Part shown: positions 7,258 to 13,290 of the stretch, one piece after another
Layout: every line of letters starts with the position of its first letter
How positions within the stretch are numbered: the first letter of the stretch is position 1
Assembly: GCA_947461335.1 (NCBI GenBank)
Contig: CANHLB010000023.1
Span: 1-13,290, forward strand
From: Burkholderiaceae bacterium
GTDB lineage: Bacteria > Pseudomonadota > Gammaproteobacteria > Burkholderiales > Burkholderiaceae
Reading direction: 5' to 3'
DNA length: 13,290 nucleotides
Notes under the pieces: generated by a model
Databases searched by the model: none
Told to the model about the DNA's origin: nothing
What the model saw: the letters and a program-made list of their open reading frames with translations, nothing else
Position numbers and translations under genes: made by a program

Positions 7258-9057
7258 ATGTCGATGCGAAGCCATACCTGCGGACAGGTAACCGAATCAA
7301 TAATTGGTAAAGAAGTCACCCTGGCTGGATGGGTTAATCGCCGCCGTGACCATGGCGGCGTGATCTTTATTGACTTGCGTGACCGCGAAGGTTTTGTACA
7401 GGTAGTTTGTGATCCGGATCGCCCAGAGATGTTTGCCTTAGCTGAGCAAGTGCGTAGCGAGTTCTGTATTCAGATTAAGGGACTAGTGCGCGCACGTCCG
7501 GCTGGTACAGAGAATAATGATCTAGCAAGCGGCAAAGTAGAAATACTGTGCCATGGCCTAGTGATTTTGAATGCTTCTGTGACTCCGCCGTTTCAGATTG
7601 ATGATGAGAATTTATCAGAGACAACTCGTCTTACTCATCGCGTATTAGATTTGCGTCGTCCTCAAATGCAACAGAACTTGCGTTTGCGCTATAACGTTGC
7701 GATGGAGTGCCGTCGTTATTTAGATGATGCCGGCTTTATCGATATTGAAACACCGATGTTGACTAAGAGTACGCCAGAGGGCGCTCGTGATTACTTGGTT
7801 CCTTCACGTGTACATGATGGCCAATTCTTTGCATTGCCACAGTCTCCACAGTTATTTAAGCAGTTATTGATGGTGGCTGGCTTTGATCGTTACTACCAGA
7901 TTACCAAATGCTTTCGTGATGAAGACTTACGTGCAGATCGCCAACCAGAATTTACCCAGATTGACTGCGAAACAGCATTCTTGAGTGAATCAGAGATTCG
8001 TGAGCTCTTTGAAAACATGATTCGTCATATTTTTAAGAAGACGATGAATGTTGAATTACCTAATCCATTCCCAACGATGCCCTACTCAGAAGGTATGGCG
8101 CGTTTTGGATCCGATAAGCCAGATTTACGTGTGAACTTCGAGTTTACGGAGTTGACCGATTTGATGAAAGATGTTGATTTCAAAGTCTTTTCAGGAGCTG
8201 CCAATCAAGAGGGCGGTCGCGTAGTGGGCTTATGTGTACCAGGTGGTGCGGAGATTAGCCGTAGCGAAATAGATGACTACACCCAGTTCGTTAGTATCTA
8301 CGGCGCTAAAGGCCTGGCCTGGATCAAAGTAAATTCTGTTGCTGAAGGCCGTAATGGCTTGCAATCTCCAATCGTTAAGAATTTGCATGATGCAGCTATC
8401 GAGGGAATCTTGAAGCGCACCGGTGCAAAAGACGGCGATATTATTTTCTTTGGGGCCGATAAAGAAAAAGTAGTGAACGACGCTATTGGTAATTTGCGTC
8501 TCCGCATTGGACATTCTGCTTGGGGTAAAGCGCATGGACTCTTTACAGAAGCTTGGAAGCCACTATGGGTAGTTGATTTCCCCATGTTTGATTACGACGA
8601 AGGTGAAGCGCGTTGGGTTGCCTGCCATCATCCGTTTACAAGTCCTAAAGACGATCATATGAAGTATTTAGAGTCTGATCCTGGTAAATGCTTAGCTAAA
8701 GCATATGACATGGTGCTCAACGGGAGTGAAATCGGCGGTGGCTCTGTGCGTATTCACCAAGAGGCAGTTCAAAGCCAAGTATTTCGGGCGCTCAAGATTG
8801 ATGCTGAAGAAGCGCAAGCGAAGTTTGGCTTCTTGTTGGATGCACTTCAATATGGCGCGCCTCCACACGGAGGCATTGCATTTGGTCTTGATCGTATCGT
8901 AACCATGATGACTGGTGCAGAATCTATCCGCGATGTGATTGCTTTCCCTAAAACACAACGTGCCCAATGCTTGTTAACACAGGCTCCTAGTCCGGTAGAT
9001 GAGCGTCAGTTACGTGAATTGCATATCCGTTTGCGCCAAGCCACACCAGCTGCTTAA
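7258..9057 (+). CDS. aspS: Aspartyl-tRNA synthetase, probably non-discriminating (Asp/Asn)
   Basis: A 599-residue bacterial-type class IIb synthetase, full length. It charges tRNA with aspartate in the cytoplasm. Domains in order: the N-terminal OB-fold that binds the anticodon (about 1-110, with [20 protein letters not shown] at 24-43); the class II catalytic core with the Asp-binding QSPQ (195-198), motif 2 FRDED (219-223) and motif 3 GGIAFGLDR (538-546); and the bacterial GAD insertion (about 290-425). His32 in RRRDHGG and Gly83 in RPAGTEN match the residues I recall in the Pseudomonas aeruginosa enzyme, which also charges tRNA-Asn; the E. coli enzyme has Leu at the first site. If so, Asp-tRNA-Asn is converted to Asn-tRNA-Asn by GatCAB. 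The ATG has AGGA 6 bases upstream; a second ATG two codons on is less likely to be the start. Confidence 0.97.
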   Translation: MSMRSHTCGQVTESIIGKEVTLAGWVNRRRDHGGVIFIDLRDREGFVQVVCDPDRPEMFALAEQVRSEFCIQIKGLVRARPAGTENNDLASGKVEILCHGLVILNASVTPPFQIDDENLSETTRLTHRVLDLRRPQMQQNLRLRYNVAMECRRYLDDAGFIDIETPMLTKSTPEGARDYLVPSRVHDGQFFALPQSPQLFKQLLMVAGFDRYYQITKCFRDEDLRADRQPEFTQIDCETAFLSESEIRELFENMIRHIFKKTMNVELPNPFPTMPYSEGMARFGSDKPDLRVNFEFTELTDLMKDVDFKVFSGAANQEGGRVVGLCVPGGAEISRSEIDDYTQFVSIYGAKGLAWIKVNSVAEGRNGLQSPIVKNLHDAAIEGILKRTGAKDGDIIFFGADKEKVVNDAIGNLRLRIGHSAWGKAHGLFTEAWKPLWVVDFPMFDYDEGEARWVACHHPFTSPKDDHMKYLESDPGKCLAKAYDMVLNGSEIGGGSVRIHQEAVQSQVFRALKIDAEEAQAKFGFLLDALQYGAPPHGGIAFGLDRIVTMMTGAESIRDVIAFPKTQRAQCLLTQAPSPVDERQLRELHIRLRQATPAA

Positions 9058-9076
9058 AAAACTTAGCAACCTTACC

Positions 9077-9526
9077 TTGAAAATCCCTATTTCGATTTTG
9101 GTGGTGATATATAAATCGAATGGGGATGTTTTATTAATAGAACGTGCCGATCGCTCTAACTTCTGGCAGTCTGTAACCGGTAGTCTTGATGCGCCAAATG
9201 AGGATCTGGCATTAGCAGCTAGCCGCGAAGTATTTGAAGAAACAGGAATAGTGGTAGACCAACTTCCTGCAGGTGCGCTAGTCGATATGCATCATCAGAT
9301 TGAGTATGAAATTTATCCAGGCTGGCGTTTTCGTTATGCCCCTGGCGTTACAAGGAATACAGAACATTGGTTTGCTCTTCAGGTTCCTGAAATTACTCCC
9401 ATTAAGCTTGCCCCGCGAGAGCATGTGGCATATCAATGGCTTCCCTTCAAAGAAGCAGCCAAGAAATGTTTTTCTCCCAGCAATGGTGAGGCTATTCTGA
9501 AATTGTTCTCAGAAAATAAGGAATAA
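9077..9526 (+). CDS. nudB: Dihydroneopterin triphosphate diphosphatase NudB (Nudix)
   Basis: With the proposed start the protein is 149 residues, almost the length of E. coli NudB (150). NudB removes pyrophosphate from dihydroneopterin triphosphate in folate synthesis. SILVVIY near the start, FWQSVTGS, and the run RYAPGVTRNTEHWF are near-exact matches to E. coli NudB as I remember it, which separates it from other Nudix enzymes. The Nudix box ends REVFEETG with the metal-binding glutamates; the gap between its Gly and first Glu is six residues rather than the standard five. The start is uncertain: TTG at 9077 gives the natural N-terminus MKIPISILVV but lacks a Shine-Dalgarno sequence. An in-frame ATG at 8999 lies inside aspS and would add 26 residues unlike the family. 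The gene sits 19 bases after aspS and 9 before the ABC transporter gene. Confidence 0.88.
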   Translation: MKIPISILVVIYKSNGDVLLIERADRSNFWQSVTGSLDAPNEDLALAASREVFEETGIVVDQLPAGALVDMHHQIEYEIYPGWRFRYAPGVTRNTEHWFALQVPEITPIKLAPREHVAYQWLPFKEAAKKCFSPSNGEAILKLFSENKE

Positions 9527-9535
9527 GATAGGGCG

Positions 9536-11359
9536 ATGAGACATTCATCGGGGCACCATCACAGTAACGCTGATTCAAGAACACCACAACGCGGTGATTG
9601 GCGGGTAATACGCGATCTTCTACCTTATCTTTTAGAGTATCGCTTTCGCGTAATAGTGGCTCTTAGCTGTTTAGTTGCAGCAAAAGTTGCCAACCTTGGT
9701 ATTCCTATTCTGATGAAAGAGTTAATTGACTCTTTGGATATCAAGGCAAGCTCTCCTCAAGCATTGTTAGTTGTTCCTCTAGGTATCATCATTGCTTATG
9801 GCCTCTTAAGAATATCTGCTTCCTTATTTACTGAGCTCCGTGAAGCATTATTTGCTAGGGTTACTCAGAACGCCGTGCGTAAGGTCGCACTTCAGGTATT
9901 TGAGCATCTACATTCTTTAGCGCTCAGCTTTCATCTGGCTAGACAGACTGGTGGAGTAAGTCGCGACATTGAGCGGGGTACGCGCGGGATTCAAACACTT
10001 ATTTCTTATTCGCTCTATAGCATTCTGCCAACTTTGATTGAATTCTGTTTGGTACTTGGCTACTTTGCCTATTCCTACGATATTTGGTTTGCAGTAATTA
10101 CTCTGACTGCTTTAGTTTTGTATATTATTTTTACTATCGTTGTGACAGAGTGGCGCACCCATTATCGCCGCACTATGAACGATATGGATTCAAAGGCGAA
10201 TCAGAAGGCAATTGATTCTTTATTGAATTTTGAGACCGTGAAATACTTTGGTAACGAAGCTTTTGAAGCTAGTCGGTATGACGAGAATCTGCTTCGCTAT
10301 CAAACGGCTGCAGTAAAGTCCCAGAAGACTTTAGCGTTTCTCAATTTAGGCCAGCAAATCATTATTGCTGTCGGTTTGGTGCTGATTTTGTGGCGCGCTA
10401 CGGCTGGAGTGGTTGATGGCACGATGACCTTAGGTGACCTTGTCTTGGTTAATACTCTGATGATTCAGCTTTACATACCACTGAATTTCTTGGGAGTCAT
10501 TTATCGCGAGATCAAGCAGTCATTGACTGATATGGATCGGATGTTCTCTTTACTCAATACTGATAAAGAAATAGCAGACTCTCCAGATGCTAAGGTGTTG
10601 CATATTGCAAACTACGACCATGGGCCAGATGTTTGTTTTGAACATGTCTCGTTTCACTATGAAGCTAAACGTGAAATTCTCCATGACGTGAGCTTTAATA
10701 TTCCCGCTGGAACAATCACAGCAGTGGTTGGACAAAGTGGTGCAGGCAAGAGCACCTTGGCAAGATTACTGTTTCGTTTTTATGACGTGCAGTCAGGAAA
10801 AATTTTAATTGATGGTCAAAATATCCAAGATGTAACGCAAAGTAGCTTACGTAAAACAATTGGTATCGTTCCGCAAGATACTGTCTTATTTAATGACACG
10901 ATCGGCTACAACATTGCTTATGGCGATCCTTCAGCTTCGCTTGAAGAGGTGCAAGAGGCAGCTAGAGCAGCTCAAATTAATGACTTTATCAAGCGCCTGC
11001 CAGATGGGTATCAAACTCAAGTGGGCGAAAGAGGCTTAAAACTTTCGGGTGGCGAGAAGCAGCGTGTCGCCATTGCCAGAACACTCTTGAAAAAGCCTGC
11101 GATGTTAATCTTTGATGAGGCTACATCGGCCTTGGATTCGAAAACTGAAAGGGCTTTTCAAGATGAATTGCTGAGTTTGGCTAAAAATCGTACTACTCTC
11201 ATCATTGCCCATAGACTATCGACCATCGTTCATGCTGATCAAATTCTAGTGATGGATCATGGGCAGATTGTTGAACGTGGAACCCACCCAGAGTTGCTGG
11301 CTGCCAAGGGCAGATATTCTGAAATGTGGCAAATGCAAGAGCGGGCCGCACTTGATTAG
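9536..11359 (+). CDS. Atm1/HMT1-type ABC exporter (fused membrane and ATPase domains)
   Basis: A 607-residue ABC half-transporter that would act as a homodimer in the inner membrane. Residues about 35-325 hold six membrane helices. The ATPase domain has Walker [10 protein letters not shown] (399-407), a Q-loop Gln at 447, signature LSGGE (503-507), Walker B MLIFDE (523-528) and the switch His in IIAHR (559). The segment [13 protein letters not shown] (231-243) and FLNLGQ (268-273) are typical of the Atm1/ABCB7/HMT1 branch. Arg207, Arg211, Asn270 and Gln273 appear to match glutathione-contacting residues of Novosphingobium Atm1, as recalled. Relatives export glutathione-linked sulfur or heavy-metal conjugates, and AtmA of Cupriavidus has been tied to nickel/cobalt tolerance. 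The N-terminus is His-rich (SSGHHHS, 4-10). AAGGA lies 13 bases before the ATG, a long spacing. The substrate is unproven. Confidence 0.92.
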   Translation: MRHSSGHHHSNADSRTPQRGDWRVIRDLLPYLLEYRFRVIVALSCLVAAKVANLGIPILMKELIDSLDIKASSPQALLVVPLGIIIAYGLLRISASLFTELREALFARVTQNAVRKVALQVFEHLHSLALSFHLARQTGGVSRDIERGTRGIQTLISYSLYSILPTLIEFCLVLGYFAYSYDIWFAVITLTALVLYIIFTIVVTEWRTHYRRTMNDMDSKANQKAIDSLLNFETVKYFGNEAFEASRYDENLLRYQTAAVKSQKTLAFLNLGQQIIIAVGLVLILWRATAGVVDGTMTLGDLVLVNTLMIQLYIPLNFLGVIYREIKQSLTDMDRMFSLLNTDKEIADSPDAKVLHIANYDHGPDVCFEHVSFHYEAKREILHDVSFNIPAGTITAVVGQSGAGKSTLARLLFRFYDVQSGKILIDGQNIQDVTQSSLRKTIGIVPQDTVLFNDTIGYNIAYGDPSASLEEVQEAARAAQINDFIKRLPDGYQTQVGERGLKLSGGEKQRVAIARTLLKKPAMLIFDEATSALDSKTERAFQDELLSLAKNRTTLIIAHRLSTIVHADQILVMDHGQIVERGTHPELLAAKGRYSEMWQMQERAALD

Positions 11360-11368
11360 AATAGCCGA

Positions 11369-12712
11369 ATGACGCAGAAAAATACCCAGACTATCTCAAC
11401 AGAGACCATCTTAAAAAATGCCTTTGCTGCTGCAGTGGCTGTGGCTGATCCTCAAGTCATCGTTCCGCAATATTTAGCCAAAATATTTCCCGCCGGACAG
11501 CAGCCTAAAGGTAGATGCTTAGTAGTGGGAGCAGGTAAGGCGAGCGCTTCAATGGCTAGCGCTCTAGAGGCTTATGCCACATCACATTGGCCTCAAGTAA
11601 AGCTTGAGGGGGTTGTCTTAACCCGCTATGGACATGCATCCCCTACTAGCCATGTTGAAATTATTGAAGCTGGTCATCCAGTCCCAGATCAAGCGGGTAT
11701 GGATGGGGCGAAGAAAATCTATGCCTTAACAAATCAATTGGAGCCTGGTGATGTATTGATTGCTTTGGTTTCTGGTGGCGGATCAAGTTTGTTGACTTTG
11801 CCTCAAGAGGGAATCTCCATTGATGACATGCGTAAGACTACGGAAGCACTCTTACGAAGTGGTGCACCGATTGAAGAGATGAATATTGTCCGTAAACATT
11901 TATCTGCAATATTAGGCGGTAATTTAGCAAGAGTTGCCATTGCTCGTGGCGCACGGGTAGAGGCATTGTTGATTTCTGATGTAACAGGTGATTCACCTGC
12001 AGATATCGCAAGCGGGCCTTGCGCGGCGGATTATTCAACCTATCAAGATGCCTTAACTATCTTTGAAAAATATCATCTAGGAAAAGATGAGATCCCTGCA
12101 TCAGTATTAGTGCACCTTAAAAAAGGCCTTGCTGGAGAAAAGCCTGAGACCTTAAAAGATTCTGATTTGGTAAATGCGCAAGTGGCAAATCATGTCATTG
12201 CAACGGCTTATAAGAGTTTAGAGGCGGCAGCTGACTATGTTCGTAATCAAGGATATGAACCTATTATTTTAGGCGACACGATCACTGGTGAAGCACAAGA
12301 TGTTGGCATTAGTCAGGCGCAATTGGTAAGAGAGCACCTATCTAAGAAAATGGATAAACCACTAGCCCTGATTTCTGGTGGTGAATGTACTGTCACTATT
12401 CCTGCTGGAGTTAAAGGGCGCGGTGGTCGTTGCAGTGAATATTTACTCTCACTCTTTGCAGCTACTAAAGATTTGCCTCATTTGTCAGCTCTAGCTGCAG
12501 ATACCGATGGAATTGATGGTAGTGAAAAAAATGCAGGCGCGTGGTTTACGGGGGATACTCGCAAGGCGGGAACTGATCAGGTTCTAGTAGCCGAGTCCTT
12601 CTTGGCTGCCCATGACTGCTTTGGCTTCTTTGCGAAATTAGGGGCTTTGGTGGAAACTGGCCCTACACTTACGAATGTGAATGATTTCCGCATCATCTTG
12701 CTCGATAAATAA
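11369..12712 (+). CDS. Glycerate 2-kinase (MOFRL family, TtuD/GckA type)
   Basis: A 447-residue class II glycerate kinase, expected to phosphorylate D-glycerate to 2-phosphoglycerate and so feed glyoxylate, tartronate or serine-derived carbon into glycolysis. Family motifs in order: [12 protein letters not shown] (52-63, with the likely catalytic Lys57), [11 protein letters not shown] (132-142), [16 protein letters not shown] (172-187), [16 protein letters not shown] (202-217) in the N-terminal DUF4147 domain, then the MOFRL domain with LISGGECTV (334-342), [11 protein letters not shown] (350-360), AADTDGIDG (376-384) and [10 protein letters not shown] (431-440). All look intact. Such proteins are often labelled hydroxypyruvate reductase (TtuD), a name I would avoid without assay data. 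The ATG lies 9 bases after the ABC transporter stop without a clear Shine-Dalgarno sequence. Its neighbours are not related to glycerate metabolism, so context does not reveal the source of its substrate. Confidence 0.93.
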   Translation: MTQKNTQTISTETILKNAFAAAVAVADPQVIVPQYLAKIFPAGQQPKGRCLVVGAGKASASMASALEAYATSHWPQVKLEGVVLTRYGHASPTSHVEIIEAGHPVPDQAGMDGAKKIYALTNQLEPGDVLIALVSGGGSSLLTLPQEGISIDDMRKTTEALLRSGAPIEEMNIVRKHLSAILGGNLARVAIARGARVEALLISDVTGDSPADIASGPCAADYSTYQDALTIFEKYHLGKDEIPASVLVHLKKGLAGEKPETLKDSDLVNAQVANHVIATAYKSLEAAADYVRNQGYEPIILGDTITGEAQDVGISQAQLVREHLSKKMDKPLALISGGECTVTIPAGVKGRGGRCSEYLLSLFAATKDLPHLSALAADTDGIDGSEKNAGAWFTGDTRKAGTDQVLVAESFLAAHDCFGFFAKLGALVETGPTLTNVNDFRIILLDK

Positions 12713-12714
12713 AT

Positions 12715-13290
12715 ATGTCTAATAGCTCAACACGAATTGAACTCATCCAGCCTGATGACTGGCATTTGCATATTCGTGATGGCGAGGTGATGAAAGATGT
12801 GTTGGCTGATACGGCCCGTCAATTTGCGCGTGCGATCATCATGCCTAACTTAAAGCCGCCAGTGACCACAGTCGAGTTGGCCAAAGCCTACCGCTCACGC
12901 ATTGAGTTGAACTTGAAGGCCTTAGGCATGAACAGTTTTACGCCGCTCATGACTCTATATCTCACCGACAATACTTCGGCCGATGAAGTGCGTAAGGCTA
13001 AGGCTGAAGGAATTATCGGTTTTAAGCTTTATCCTGCTGGAGCCACAACAAATAGTGATGCTGGAGTAACTGATATTAAGCATTGCTACAAAGCGCTTGA
13101 GGCAATGCAGGAAGTTGGGATGCCATTGTTAGTTCACGGCGAAGTGACCCATGCCGAGATTGATATCTTTGATCGTGAAGCAGTCTTCATTGATACCGTG
13201 CTTGAGCCATTGCGTAAAGATTTTCCAGAACTGAAGATTGTGTTTGAACACATTACTACTAAACAAGCTGCGCAGTATGTTCGTGATGCA
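12715..13290 (+). CDS. pyrC: Dihydroorotase PyrC (3' end cut off)
   Basis: The first 192 codons of a PyrC-type dihydroorotase (the E. coli enzyme is about 348 residues), which interconverts N-carbamoyl-aspartate and dihydroorotate in pyrimidine synthesis. The metal-binding HxH is in [11 protein letters not shown] (H17, H19). The carboxylated bridging Lys is K104 in [12 protein letters not shown]. Further ligands are H141 in LLVHGEVTH and H179 in FEHITTK. The run [12 protein letters not shown] and the block [10 protein letters not shown] agree closely with the E. coli enzyme, which marks the PyrC class rather than the longer PyrX/hydantoinase-like class. The frame is open to the last base, so the gene continues outside the window. 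The ATG is 2 bases after the glycerate kinase stop and has no visible Shine-Dalgarno sequence, suggesting translational coupling. Confidence 0.96.
   Translation, partial: MSNSSTRIELIQPDDWHLHIRDGEVMKDVLADTARQFARAIIMPNLKPPVTTVELAKAYRSRIELNLKALGMNSFTPLMTLYLTDNTSADEVRKAKAEGIIGFKLYPAGATTNSDAGVTDIKHCYKALEAMQEVGMPLLVHGEVTHAEIDIFDREAVFIDTVLEPLRKDFPELKIVFEHITTKQAAQYVRDA

Noticed and set aside
8230..8967. Several antisense open frames opposite aspS (8230-8535, 8298-8585, 8692-8967)
   Set aside because: They overlap the highly conserved catalytic region of aspS, overlap each other in different frames, and show no domain or ribosome binding site: shadows of the coding strand.
1..13290. Search for mobile elements, CRISPR arrays, tRNA genes, toxin-antitoxin pairs or defence genes
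   Set aside because: None seen: no long direct or terminal inverted repeats were noticed, no transposase or integrase motifs, no spaced repeats, and no gap large enough for a tRNA gene with recognisable arms.

Overview
The window reads as a compact, gene-dense piece of chromosome from a betaproteobacterium of the Burkholderiales. The moderate base composition, very short intergenic gaps and protein details suggest a small-genome freshwater lineage such as Polynucleobacter. That placement is inference from gene content and protein style, not a database match. Eleven genes are supported, all on the + strand. The first (a large oxidoreductase) and the last (pyrC) are cut by the window edges. I see no tRNA, rRNA, CRISPR, insertion sequence, prophage or other mobile element, and no gene-free stretch longer than about 70 bases.

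Layout. (1) Positions 1-3295 hold the C-terminal part of a fused FAD/iron-sulfur/CCG-domain oxidoreductase, a DUF971 protein and ubiE, each overlapping the next by one base. (2) Positions 3279-4319 look like a self-contained unit: a sigma70-like promoter inside the end of ubiE, an AT-rich palindrome at the presumed start point, a good ribosome binding site, a secreted or membrane-anchored Tim44-like protein, and a strong intrinsic terminator. (3) From 4326 to the right edge runs ubiJ, ubiB, a DUF502 membrane protein, aspS, nudB, an Atm1-type ABC exporter, a MOFRL-family glycerate 2-kinase and pyrC. Gaps here are 2-52 bases and I see no terminator, so this is probably one long transcript or a few overlapping ones.

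How the genes work together. UbiE, UbiJ and UbiB all serve aerobic ubiquinone synthesis: ring C-methylation, a lipid-binding scaffold and an atypical kinase/ATPase. The upstream oxidoreductase belongs to a class that feeds electrons from 2-hydroxy acids into the respiratory chain, so a link to quinones is plausible. The Tim44-like and DUF971 proteins sit inside this cluster and may be accessory factors. The right half is housekeeping: aspartyl-tRNA synthetase (with residues suggesting the non-discriminating, tRNA-Asn-mischarging type), folate synthesis (NudB), glutathione-linked export (Atm1 type), entry of glycerate into central metabolism, and pyrimidine synthesis (PyrC).

Nothing here is clearly a new system. 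The most interesting points are the autonomous Tim44-like unit splitting the ubi cluster, the terminator placed 6 bases before the ubiJ start codon, the run of genes with weak or no Shine-Dalgarno sequence, and the specificity-determining residues of AspRS.
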